From Leptospira semungkisensis (GTDB lineage: Bacteria > Spirochaetota > Leptospiria > Leptospirales > Leptospiraceae), in the NCBI RefSeq assembly GCF_004770055.1, contig NZ_RQEP01000005.1:124001-188000 (forward strand): a stretch of 64,000 nt of DNA, read 5' to 3'. The stretch's first letter is position 1. Each line of letters begins with the position of its first letter. A model generated the notes under the pieces. The model searched no databases. It was not told where the DNA came from and saw nothing but the letters and a program-made list of their open reading frames with translations. This document shows positions 1-7,845 of this stretch, one piece after another. Both the position numbers and the translations under genes were made by a program.

Positions 1-585
1 TAGACTCTCGACCTCTCCTTCTCTCTGAATGACACCAAGCCAGAAAAAAATAAGGAAGACTAACGCAAGAGGAAGCGGAAGGACCCAAAACCAAAAATTC
101 ATTTTGATCTTAGGAAGTTTGAACTTTTTACTTCTATCTAATAATCTTTCTGCGAGAGTCTTTACGGGTCGATGGAATGCTGTAGGACCTTCGGTAGCAG
201 TTCTGATCTTTTGGAACCAAGGACGTTCTTCGGAACCTTGAGACCAACCCTTCTTCCAATCTTCGAATTTAGTACAAAGAGTCTCTAAGAGACCCGGGCT
301 CGAAACCTTCTTCTCTTCTTTAGGAAGTGGAGCTGGAGAAGGTGTATAAGAAACCGGAGGCTTTGGAGGAGTTAAGACAGGAATCTCGGATTGCCGATTC
401 GGTCTGTCCGTTTCCGGCTCCGGAATTGGAGACATGTATTTGACTAGGGCTTTGTTCCCGCAGCGATAACAGGTCAACTTGAAGACTGTCCCGGTAGGAA
501 CTCCTTCAGGCAGCCTGGAAATCGTTCCACAAGAAAGGCATTCGAACTTGGTTTCAGTAAGAGTGCGGACCTTAGTCTCCAACAT
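1..585 (-). CDS. Zinc-ribbon membrane protein, C-terminus cut by window edge
   Basis: The reverse strand is open from an ATG at 585 (or the adjacent GTG at 588) to the window edge, 195 codons. Residues 16-43 hold two CxxC knuckles (CLSC and CYRC) about 22 residues apart, a small zinc ribbon. A proline-rich linker follows, then a charged region and a hydrophobic segment around residues 168-185 that looks like one transmembrane helix. This suggests a cytosolic zinc ribbon tethered to the inner membrane, with an unseen domain beyond the edge. I cannot name the function. The gene lies 47 bp downstream of the ChaN-like gene on the same strand, so they may be co-transcribed. Confidence 0.75.
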   Translation of the reverse strand, partial: MLETKVRTLTETKFECLSCGTISRLPEGVPTGTVFKLTCYRCGNKALVKYMSPIPEPETDRPNRQSEIPVLTPPKPPVSYTPSPAPLPKEEKKVSSPGLLETLCTKFEDWKKGWSQGSEERPWFQKIRTATEGPTAFHRPVKTLAERLLDRSKKFKLPKIKMNFWFWVLPLPLALVFLIFFWLGVIQREGEVESL

Positions 586-632
586 CACTATTAATGTCGG
601 AGGATCCGATTTCTCCTACAAGCACGAAAGTG

Positions 633-1493
633 TTAAGGCACAGGTTTTCTTTCTGTAATCACAAGGAAATCTGCGAGTCCCCAATCGGCATCCATGAAGG
701 ATTTGCCCTCTTCTGTTGGGAAAATGCTGAGTACCAAAACTTTTAGACCCATTTGTCTGAGTCGATATGTAAGCCCAAGCCCTCTGTCCGAATGAAATCT
801 TCCGTTGACCTGTACTATTTTTCGTTTTAATAAATAATAAGATTCAGTAATCGAGTCTGCCATGCTTGCATCCCAAACATGCTGGGCATCTATAAATTTT
901 TGCTTATCATGACCGGAACCGTGCTCTCCCAGAACGGATGCAACTGCCTCTTCGTATTCATTTTGTCTATGTAGATTATATAAGTACCTGGGTGGAAGAA
1001 AAGGAGAGCGGATCTTATATAAGGCATCCAAACCTTGGCTCGATACCAGGTTTACATATTTTCGAGGTGAGTTAGAAGCAAGTATAGGAATAGATTTTTC
1101 TTTAGCATAAGAAACCAAAGGATGATAATCACTAACGTAATTAGGCCAAAACTTTCCGGAACTTAAAAAACCTTTTTCGGTGATCTCCCCTCTTGCATAC
1201 TCGTCCAAGGATCTTTGCTGATCCCTTTCTAACATTTCCAGCGAAAGTATCAAAGGAAATTTAAGAGATAAATTTTTTAACGCCTCCAATTTCCAAGAAT
1301 GACCTATCTTATCGTTATGCTCCTCTCCAAAGATGATTACATCTGCATCCTTTGCTTTTTCTTCAATCTCCGACCAAGAAACCTTGGATTTGGTCTTCGT
1401 ATCATAGATCTCGGGAGAAGGAGACGTAACCGATTCTGCGAACAGAGAGATTGGTAGAAAGATTAGAATTCCAAAATACTTATAAAAAGACAT
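633..1493 (-). CDS. ChaN-family (Tiki/haem-binding uptake superfamily) exported protein
   Basis: 286 residues with an N-terminal signal peptide (hydrophobic stretch ending near SLFA, residues 10-19). The motif FGEEHND around residue 55 followed by a His, and the later NGRFHSDRG segment, match the ChaN/Cofac_haem_bdg family (PF04187), whose best studied member is an iron-regulated haem-binding lipoprotein of Campylobacter. No lipobox Cys is seen here, so a periplasmic soluble or membrane-tethered form is inferred. Function in iron or haem handling is by family only; no iron-uptake gene is adjacent. ATG start with a weak GGA upstream. Confidence 0.72.
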   Translation of the reverse strand: MSFYKYFGILIFLPISLFAESVTSPSPEIYDTKTKSKVSWSEIEEKAKDADVIIFGEEHNDKIGHSWKLEALKNLSLKFPLILSLEMLERDQQRSLDEYARGEITEKGFLSSGKFWPNYVSDYHPLVSYAKEKSIPILASNSPRKYVNLVSSQGLDALYKIRSPFLPPRYLYNLHRQNEYEEAVASVLGEHGSGHDKQKFIDAQHVWDASMADSITESYYLLKRKIVQVNGRFHSDRGLGLTYRLRQMGLKVLVLSIFPTEEGKSFMDADWGLADFLVITERKPVP

Positions 1494-1611
1494 TTTTCCA
1501 GATTAAGGAAAAAGAATAAAAAGAAAAGAATTTAATCAGACCAAAAATCCGAGGAAAGACTGGACAAAAGTCAATAAATTTCCATATTTCTAATTTACCG
1601 GCTGGAACCGT

Positions 1612-2328
1612 ATGTCTCAAAATCATAATACAACGAAATTGGAAACTGTTCAAATTACCACTGCGCATGGGACCATGCAAGCATTCGTGGCTTATCCGGA
1701 CTCTTCTCCTTCTCCATGTATTTTAGTTCTGCAAGAAGCTTTCGGAGTCAACGATCATATTAAGGATGTAGCGATCCGATTCTCCAAACAAGGTTACGTA
1801 GCTATAGCTCCTGAACTTTTTTATAGGACTGCTCCTCCCGGTTTTGTAGGATCTTATGATGATTTTCTATCTCTTCAGCCTCATTTTAGCCAACTCACTC
1901 CGGAGAATATAGGCTCTGATCTTAAATCAGTGCTGGAATGGCTGCATTCGAATCCGAATGTAGAATCTGATCGGATCGCAAGTATAGGATATTGTCTGGG
2001 AGGAAGAGCTTCCTTTCTAGCAAATGCGATGTTCTCCTTGAAGGCCGCCGTTTCGTATTACGGAACCAGGATCATCCAAAGTACCGACTACTCTTCTTTG
2101 CAAAGAGCACCCTTATTATTAGTTTGGGCAGGAAAAGACAAAGGAAGTAAACCGGATCAGATCCGAACAGTATCGGATTCCTTAAGAGCAGCCGATAAAA
2201 ATTTTACGGAGCTCGTTTTCTCAGAAGCAGAACATGGCTTCTTTTGCGATGCCAGAGGAGCCTATCACAAATCTTCCGCAGACCAAGCCTGGGCAATGAC
2301 ATTAGCTTTTTTGAAAGAATATGTATAA
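1612..2328 (+). CDS. Dienelactone hydrolase family protein
   Basis: 238 residues, the usual length of the DLH family of cytosolic alpha/beta hydrolases. The Cys nucleophile sits in GYCLGG (Cys128); the Asp is in WAGKDKG and the His in EAEHGF near the C-terminus. The QEAFGVN segment carries the conserved Glu that restrains the Cys in this family. The substrate cannot be told from sequence: classic members open dienelactone rings, others hydrolyse unrelated esters. It is divergent from the ChaN-like gene with 118 bp between them and convergent with the glutathione peroxidase gene. Confidence 0.85.
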   Translation: MSQNHNTTKLETVQITTAHGTMQAFVAYPDSSPSPCILVLQEAFGVNDHIKDVAIRFSKQGYVAIAPELFYRTAPPGFVGSYDDFLSLQPHFSQLTPENIGSDLKSVLEWLHSNPNVESDRIASIGYCLGGRASFLANAMFSLKAAVSYYGTRIIQSTDYSSLQRAPLLLVWAGKDKGSKPDQIRTVSDSLRAADKNFTELVFSEAEHGFFCDARGAYHKSSADQAWAMTLAFLKEYV

Positions 2329-2330
2329 GA

Positions 2331-2370
2331 AAGAAAAAGTCGCGGCCCTATCTCAGAAGCTCGCGACTTT
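2331..2370 (-). terminator. Intrinsic terminator of the glutathione peroxidase gene
   Basis: Arms AAAGTCGCG (2336-2344) and CGCGACTTT (2362-2370) pair over 9 bp. Read on the reverse strand the hairpin is followed by a T-rich run, just after the glutathione peroxidase stop. It lies directly after the forward hydrolase stop, so it may act in both directions. Confidence 0.7.
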
Positions 2371-2394
2371 GTGATTGCAAGAAAATCTATATTA

Positions 2395-2955
2395 CTACTT
2401 TAGATTTTTCTCAATTTCATCCATGACTTCTTTGCTATCCGGTTCCGTTCCGGATCTATAGCGAGCCACTATCTTTCCAGCGGGAGAGATCAAAAATTTT
2501 TCGAAATTCCATTTGATATCGCCGGTTTCTGGAGCACTTGCAGTCAGATACGTATACAAAGGAGCTTGGTCATCTCCTTTCACGGAGATCTTAGACATCA
2601 TGTCGAAGGTTGCTCCCTTTTTCACTCTGCAGAATTGTTCTATCTCTTCGTTAGAGCCTGGCTCTTGAAATAGAAAATTATTCGCAGGAAAGCCAACGAT
2701 TTGAAAGCCTTTGTCCTTATACTTGCGATATACTTTTTCCAAATTTTCATATTGGTACGTGTATCCGCATTTAGAGGCAACATTCACGATCAGAAGAGTC
2801 TTGCCTTTGTATTTGGACATAGACACATCCTTACCCTTGATATCTTTCACAGTGAAATCATAGACTCCTTTCGGCTGAGAAAAGACCATAGAGAGAGGAA
2901 GTAATAAAAGAAGAAGAGAAACTGAAAGAGATTTGAGAACCATAGATTGAATCAT
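2395..2955 (-). CDS. Exported Cys-type glutathione peroxidase
   Basis: 186 residues from the ATG at 2955 (an upstream TTG at 2961 and an ATG at 2943 are alternatives). A hydrophobic signal peptide covers residues 7-25, so a periplasmic peroxidase is expected. The peroxidatic Cys63 is in SKCGYT, and WNFEKF (Trp149, Asn150) completes the active-site pocket. The usual FPCNQF motif reads FPANNF: the common resolving Cys position is Ala91 and the tetrad Gln is Asn93. The only other Cys is Cys109. It probably uses thioredoxin or another thiol rather than glutathione, as is known for Cys-type members. No Shine-Dalgarno is visible because a hairpin ends 9 bp upstream. Confidence 0.88.
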   Translation of the reverse strand: MIQSMVLKSLSVSLLLLLLPLSMVFSQPKGVYDFTVKDIKGKDVSMSKYKGKTLLIVNVASKCGYTYQYENLEKVYRKYKDKGFQIVGFPANNFLFQEPGSNEEIEQFCRVKKGATFDMMSKISVKGDDQAPLYTYLTASAPETGDIKWNFEKFLISPAGKIVARYRSGTEPDSKEVMDEIEKNLK

Positions 2956-2959
2956 ACGC

Positions 2960-2991
2960 AAAACCCGGAAACAGGTCTACCTGTTTCCGGG
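2960..2991 (-). terminator. Perfect 12-bp hairpin with T-run between ceramidase-like and peroxidase genes
   Basis: CCCGGAAACAGG (2964-2975) pairs perfectly with CCTGTTTCCGGG (2980-2991) around a 4-nt loop. On the reverse strand four T follow at 2963-2960. It fits a terminator for the ceramidase-like gene that stops at 3046, but it ends only a few bases before the peroxidase start codon and could instead modulate read-through into that gene. Confidence 0.7.
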
Positions 2992-3045
2992 GGATCTACT
3001 ATGGAATAGATCCGTTTTTTGATTTGAATCGCAGATCTTTTCGTT

Positions 3046-5355
3046 TTATTGCAAAACGAATTCCTTGGATATTCCTGTGAACTTGGCATACGTCCAGAAG
3101 AATACCCAGAACTGTTTCGCCAAACCGTTGTATACGACCCTGTATGTTCCTGGTTGTTGGTTACGGATCAACCAAGTGATCGTAACTTCAGAAGTTGCAG
3201 ATAGATCTCCTCCGGTTCTTACCCAGTCGTAAGCTGTATAAGGATTATTATCCGTAGCGATAGTAGTCCAAGAACTTCCATTCTTCTTTTGGATCTCAAG
3301 ATACGTATAATTGTTCGGATCATAGTAAGAAGAAAGTGATCCGTCTAGTTTCTTATCTTGCACGACTCTAGGATGAGAACCTTGGAATCTAACGGAAACA
3401 GTATCCTTGGTCTTGCTATAGGAAGCATTTGCATCCGTAAGAACAGTACCAAAATTTCCTCCATCGTTCACGATCCCATTTTGAGAAAGCCAGGTTTGAA
3501 TAAACTGTTGGTTAGAAAGATCCGGCGGTGTAGGTCCCGCGTTCGTAGTTCTTCCTGCAACGATATCTCCTGCAATTCGATCAAACTCTTGGATCAATGC
3601 TGCGTTCGACCAAGGACCGTAAGCAGTAAAGCCTCCTTCAAAGTTTTGAGCGGAATATTCTTCTCTCGTTGCCAAATATTGTGCATAAGCGTTTGCCATA
3701 CCGGCAATCACTACGTTGGAATATCCTCCTGTAGCAAGAGTCGCTCCCACTTTTGCTCTCAATCTTCTGCTAGCCATAGTGGTTAACTCGAATGGGAAGG
3801 TTAAGATCGCTGCATTTCCGATCGTAAGTACTTGCAATGGAAGAACCACAGGCACGAAAGGAACCTGAGGATTTGGGAACCAGAAGCTATCCACTTCTCC
3901 TACAGGAAGAAGAGTGAATTTTTCCTTATCACAACCTTCATACTTGGAAGAGTTTAGTGCGATCTGAGCTAAAGGCCAGAGGTATCCTAAGATCTGCGCA
4001 GCGCCGCTTGCATTGGTAAGGCTATAATTTTGTTTTACCCAGACTCCGTCCTGAAGTACGAAATTATTTCGGATGTCTCCTTCTTTCGCAAAATCGACAG
4101 GAGCTCCTTCTTCGTCACCTGCAAGAAATCCACCACCGATCGTAGCGACGCAAGTTGTGTTCCCGCTATTTGTATCCCAAGGCATGGAATAAGAACCGAT
4201 ATAGCCTTGGTCCACAGCAATCTTATTATTCCAAACCACATGAGAATGTCTATAACCGATGCTTCCAGTTAATACAGTAGAAGCAGAATCATAGATCTCT
4301 AATGCTTTATTTCCTTGTTTCGTTCCATGAACGATAGGATTTTCCAAAGGATCTAAACTAGGATCCAGATCATTTGGTCTAAGAAACGCTTTGGTGATAT
4401 CTGTAGGATTAGGTTGGTTCGGGCTCACATCTCCAACTGCTGTCTGAGGAAAAGCAGCGATAAAACCGTTGCCCTTAGTGGTTTCCACCAAATAGGAAGC
4501 GTATCCCTTGTTATCTCCGTGAGCACGACGGTTTGTGATTCCGAGAGAAGTTCCATGAACACCGAACCAGTTGATCAAACCGATCGGGCTTCCGTCAGTT
4601 CCTTCGAAGCGGATCAAACTAACTGTTTCGTCCGTATTCTTTGCGAAACTGTCTTTATCAATATTCCAGTTATATGCTGCGCTCGATCTGTTATTGGTCG
4701 CGCCAGACAAGGTACCTGTAGCGAATTTGATCCTTGCCTGCTTTCTTGCATTGTATGCGGCTTCGATCGCACTGGCAGTACCGTTCACTACGATATTATA
4801 GTGAACCTTATCGAAACCGATCACACCATTGAATAAGTTGAACAAGGTATACCAAGAAATATTAGAAGGAGCAGAGTGATCGTGAGTTGCAAAGATCACA
4901 ACGTTGTCATTATTGAACGCGGAACCGTATCCGTCGGCTTGGAGTTTCTTAACTACTCCGATCTTAACGCTCTGGTACATGTGGAGCATATCATTGGTTA
5001 CGATGGCCACCCTCGAGCCTCCGGGGCGTTCTACCACGAATGCTCTGGAAAAAAGCCTCATGGCCAATCCGGACATTTCATCTCCCGGGCTATTATATCC
5101 AGTACTAGACTGAACAAAAGGACCTGTAATATCTGTCTTCGCTGCTCCGACTAAAAACACATCCGTTGGTGTGGAAGTCGGCAATGTTGCAAGACTGGTC
5201 AATGTAGAGCCTTGATTAGAGGCCGAGTTTGAAGACGAGTTAACAAGAGCGAGTAAGTTATCACTCTCCGATTTTTCCGACGATTTATCGGAACATCCTA
5301 TGAAGACGAGGATCATGGCGAAGGCACACGCGAGATTCCAGTTCAACTTTTTCAT
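3046..5355 (-). CDS. Neutral/alkaline ceramidase-like lipoprotein
   Basis: 769 residues starting at an ATG with a clear AGGGAGA ribosome site. A lipobox (FIGC, Cys near residue 21) predicts a lipid-anchored exported protein. Residues from about 70 read as the neutral ceramidase N-terminal domain (PF04734): VGAAKTDITGP, the His-rich THDHSAPSN and NWFGVHGTS segments that supply zinc ligands in the Pseudomonas enzyme, and GDVSPN with the likely nucleophile Ser311. The C-terminal part resembles the immunoglobulin-like ceramidase C-domain. Family members hydrolyse ceramide to sphingosine and a fatty acid, so a host or environmental sphingolipid substrate is inferred. A hairpin terminator follows. 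Confidence 0.87.
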   Translation of the reverse strand: MKKLNWNLACAFAMILVFIGCSDKSSEKSESDNLLALVNSSSNSASNQGSTLTSLATLPTSTPTDVFLVGAAKTDITGPFVQSSTGYNSPGDEMSGLAMRLFSRAFVVERPGGSRVAIVTNDMLHMYQSVKIGVVKKLQADGYGSAFNNDNVVIFATHDHSAPSNISWYTLFNLFNGVIGFDKVHYNIVVNGTASAIEAAYNARKQARIKFATGTLSGATNNRSSAAYNWNIDKDSFAKNTDETVSLIRFEGTDGSPIGLINWFGVHGTSLGITNRRAHGDNKGYASYLVETTKGNGFIAAFPQTAVGDVSPNQPNPTDITKAFLRPNDLDPSLDPLENPIVHGTKQGNKALEIYDSASTVLTGSIGYRHSHVVWNNKIAVDQGYIGSYSMPWDTNSGNTTCVATIGGGFLAGDEEGAPVDFAKEGDIRNNFVLQDGVWVKQNYSLTNASGAAQILGYLWPLAQIALNSSKYEGCDKEKFTLLPVGEVDSFWFPNPQVPFVPVVLPLQVLTIGNAAILTFPFELTTMASRRLRAKVGATLATGGYSNVVIAGMANAYAQYLATREEYSAQNFEGGFTAYGPWSNAALIQEFDRIAGDIVAGRTTNAGPTPPDLSNQQFIQTWLSQNGIVNDGGNFGTVLTDANASYSKTKDTVSVRFQGSHPRVVQDKKLDGSLSSYYDPNNYTYLEIQKKNGSSWTTIATDNNPYTAYDWVRTGGDLSATSEVTITWLIRNQQPGTYRVVYNGLAKQFWVFFWTYAKFTGISKEFVLQ

Positions 5356-5576
5356 ATTCTCCCTACCACCTACGGGTTGTAGGCAACTGGCTTATCCGAA
5401 TTTCAAAGAAGGTCAAACAATTTTTGAAAAACGCAATCTAATGCGATGTCGTTCGAAATAAACATTACAACTTTTGAATTTATTTAAAACAACTTTGAAG
5501 AAAGGAAAGAGTGATTTTATAATCGGAATATAAGTGAAAGATTCTTTTGTGTAAGTATTGTAGAACAAGCATCTAC

Positions 5577-5615
5577 AAAAAGACCGCAGCATCTTATAAG
5601 ATAGGCCCTGCGGTC
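5577..5615 (-). terminator. Intrinsic terminator of the hotdog thioesterase gene
   Basis: GACCGCAG (5582-5589) pairs with CTGCGGTC (5608-5615); on the reverse strand five T follow at 5581-5577. The loop contains ATCTTATAAGAT, itself palindromic. It sits in the 287-bp gap between the thioesterase stop and the ceramidase-like start; nothing else recognisable is in that gap. Confidence 0.75.
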
Positions 5616-5642
5616 ATTTCAAATGAAAGAGTAGTATTGATC

Positions 5643-6074
5643 TTATTTTTTAGCGATAAACCAATCGAAACTGAAGCTCGCAACATTCGCTTGTGTCTCG
5701 TCAAACAATTCAACACCTACAGTAAGTCCTGCTCTTCCTTTCTTATCTAGTTGAGCAAGGAATGAAGACCACTCTTCTTCGTTGATAATTCCTTTAGAGA
5801 TCACTCTTCCTTGTGCGGGCTTCTTGTATTTTACTTCCGATTTACGAACAACAGGAATGATCTCATAAGGCAAGGATGCAATGCGAGAGAGAAGAAACTC
5901 TCCTCCACTTCCCTCGGCCAATGCGAATAACGCAGCTGCATGTCCTGAGCCGACATGATTTTTATAAATAGGTTTATCTTCCATCACTAGAAGAGCATCT
6001 TCTCCGGTTTTAGGTCTGGAGAGTTGAATGTGCACATTGAAAGGAATAGATAGAACGTCGAATTTCTCTGTCAT
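5643..6074 (-). CDS. DUF4442/PaaI-like hotdog thioesterase
   Basis: 143 residues from the ATG at 6074; a TTG at 6095 would add seven residues but has no better signal. The segment NHVGSGHAAALFALAEGSGG matches the helix of YiiD-C/DUF4442 hotdog proteins, where the Asn/Gly/His-rich loop and the following Glu bind acyl-CoA thioesters. It is expected to be a cytosolic acyl-CoA thioesterase. It precedes the thiolase gene in the same direction but is separated from it by a terminator, so it is a single transcription unit close to fatty-acid genes. Confidence 0.68.
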   Translation of the reverse strand: MTEKFDVLSIPFNVHIQLSRPKTGEDALLVMEDKPIYKNHVGSGHAAALFALAEGSGGEFLLSRIASLPYEIIPVVRKSEVKYKKPAQGRVISKGIINEEEWSSFLAQLDKKGRAGLTVGVELFDETQANVASFSFDWFIAKK

Positions 6075-6245
6075 ATCTCCAAGATGCGAAATCAAACCGT
6101 TTTACATCAAATGAAAAAGAAAGAAGGATCTGTAATTATTCAATCATTCGTTTGAGAAGCGAACTTTCGGACAGCGGAGTTTTTAGAGAAAGAGTCCTTT
6201 TAGGAACTTTCAGATTTTGTTTTTCTGTTTGTTAAGGACCAAGAA

Positions 6246-6279
6246 AAGAAAAAGCCTCGGAAGAGTTCCCTTCCGAGGC
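6246..6279 (-). terminator. Intrinsic terminator of thiolase 1
   Basis: GCCTCGGAAG (6254-6263) pairs perfectly over 10 bp with CTTCCGAGGC (6270-6279); the reverse strand then runs into TTTTTCTTTTC. It lies 24 bp after the thiolase stop. Confidence 0.85.
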
Positions 6280-6303
6280 ATGTAAATAAGGTGCTATCAG
6301 TTA

Positions 6304-7629
6304 CTAAGCCTTGTATCTTTCTATCAACATGGAACCGGCAATTCCTCCGTGAGCACAAGCTGTGATCAGTATCTTGTTTGCACTAGGATCTTCTTGTAGA
6401 TCCATTACAGCATTGTTGACCAAACGAACTCCTGTGGCTCCAAACGGATGTCCGATCGCAATAGATCCTCCGTTAGGATTGATCTTTTTCTCATCGAACA
6501 TCTTCTCCCAATCCCAACCGGTATCCGTTTTCAATTGCTCCATCGCAGCAACAGCAGTTGCTCCGTATGCCTCATGGATCTCTACATAATCCATATCTTG
6601 GATCTTAAGATTTAGATCTTCTAACAATCCTTCGGTAGCGACTGCTTGTCCGAGTCCCATTAAATTCGGATGCACTCCTTTCATTCTCCATCCGGAAAGA
6701 ACTCCTTCTATTTTCAGACCGAGTGCCTTTGCCTTTTCTACAGTGGTTATGATTACTCCTGCAGCACCATCAGAACGAGGACTTGCGTTAAAGATAGAAA
6801 CAGTTGGTCCGTGCGATCTAGTTATATCCTTTCCATACTTCTTCAGAAAGTCCTCGAATTTGCTTTGAGGATTATCGAATAGAAGCATTGCTCGACTCAT
6901 TCGGCTTGGATTTTCTACGAGGCCTTTGCGCAGTATCACTGCCTCATCAATTTTCAGATCATTTCCTTCCTCATCCTTCATAGGAATGATAAACGGTTCG
7001 TACTTGCCTGCCATAGAAGCATCGTAAGTTCGTTTGAAAGATTCGAAGGCAACCTTATCCGTAATCTCTCTGGATAGATTATAATTCTGTGCGAGTATCT
7101 CTGCAGTTACTTGCATCCCGTAAGAATTTTCTCCATCGTCGAGCCCATCTTCTAATGTATCTCTTAGCTCCACTCCTTCCGGAAGATTGTCGGGAAGTAA
7201 CTTTTTCAATTTCTCCAGAGAGCCTGCCTTCTTATTTAGGCGCGCGTTCTTTACGATAAATGGCATGTCTGTTTGGGACTCTTCTCCAATGACTAGAAAT
7301 AGTTCACCTTCTCCCAAGATGATACGGCGAGCAGCCTCGGAGACAGCTTCTAAACCTGATACGCAATTATTAGATAATGTAATAGAAGGCATCTCGTCTC
7401 TTAAGCCGATTAGATTCGCGATCACTCTTGCAGGGTTCGGAGAACTGGGAAATCCTTCTCCAACGATGATCCCATCTATATCTTCCTTCTTGATCCCGCT
7501 ATGAGAGATAATATCTTCCGCAACAATCTGACCTAAATGATGAGCGGGATAAGCTCCCAGGCCTTTTGCAATCTGTGCGAATGGGGTTCTACGAGGCGTG
7601 CATATCGCCAGCTTTTGTTCGAGTTTCAT
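6304..7629 (-). CDS. Thiolase (acetyl-CoA acyltransferase), tandem copy 1
   Basis: 441 residues from the ATG at 7629, chosen because AGGGAGAG lies just upstream and because copy 2 starts at the same point; a longer open frame to 7725 is not supported. Motifs: nucleophile Cys in NNCVSGLEA, HEAYGATA, GGSIAIGHPFGATG and the second Cys in TACAHGG. The His in HEAYG, where many thiolases have Asn, is the pattern of FadI and the trifunctional-protein beta subunit. It should cleave 3-ketoacyl-CoA in beta-oxidation. Copy 2 is the immediate upstream neighbour with the same length and near-identical motif spacing, but a terminator separates them. Confidence 0.9.
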   Translation of the reverse strand: MKLEQKLAICTPRRTPFAQIAKGLGAYPAHHLGQIVAEDIISHSGIKKEDIDGIIVGEGFPSSPNPARVIANLIGLRDEMPSITLSNNCVSGLEAVSEAARRIILGEGELFLVIGEESQTDMPFIVKNARLNKKAGSLEKLKKLLPDNLPEGVELRDTLEDGLDDGENSYGMQVTAEILAQNYNLSREITDKVAFESFKRTYDASMAGKYEPFIIPMKDEEGNDLKIDEAVILRKGLVENPSRMSRAMLLFDNPQSKFEDFLKKYGKDITRSHGPTVSIFNASPRSDGAAGVIITTVEKAKALGLKIEGVLSGWRMKGVHPNLMGLGQAVATEGLLEDLNLKIQDMDYVEIHEAYGATAVAAMEQLKTDTGWDWEKMFDEKKINPNGGSIAIGHPFGATGVRLVNNAVMDLQEDPSANKILITACAHGGIAGSMLIERYKA

Positions 7630-7784
7630 TTTCTTACTCTCCCTCGGCGGACTCTTCCCCACTTGCTTGAACTCCAAGTCTTTCGGAGAAGCCGTCGAAC
7701 CTGCACTCAAATAGTGCATATACACATATTAGACGCTTTAATACGGAAAGAAAGAAATATTTTAGTTTGTCTTCGGATTTTTAA

Positions 7785-7813
7785 TAAAAAACCCCGGGAG
7801 TTTCCTCCCGAGG
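7785..7813 (-). terminator. Intrinsic terminator of thiolase 2
   Basis: CCCCGGGAG (7792-7800) pairs with CTCCCGAGG (7805-7813) with one G-U; the reverse strand continues as a T-run at 7791-7785. It shows that the two tandem thiolases are normally transcribed separately. Confidence 0.8.
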
Positions 7814-7845
7814 TTCGGCACAAAAGATAAAAGTTAAATCTTAGA

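Noticed and set aside
29..241. Forward 70-codon open frame at the left edge
   Set aside because: It is antisense to the zinc-ribbon gene, whose frame has CxxC motifs and a membrane helix.
5356..5642. Riboswitch or tRNA in the ceramidase upstream gap
   Set aside because: Only a terminator hairpin and a weak 5-bp stem are visible; no conserved riboswitch core.
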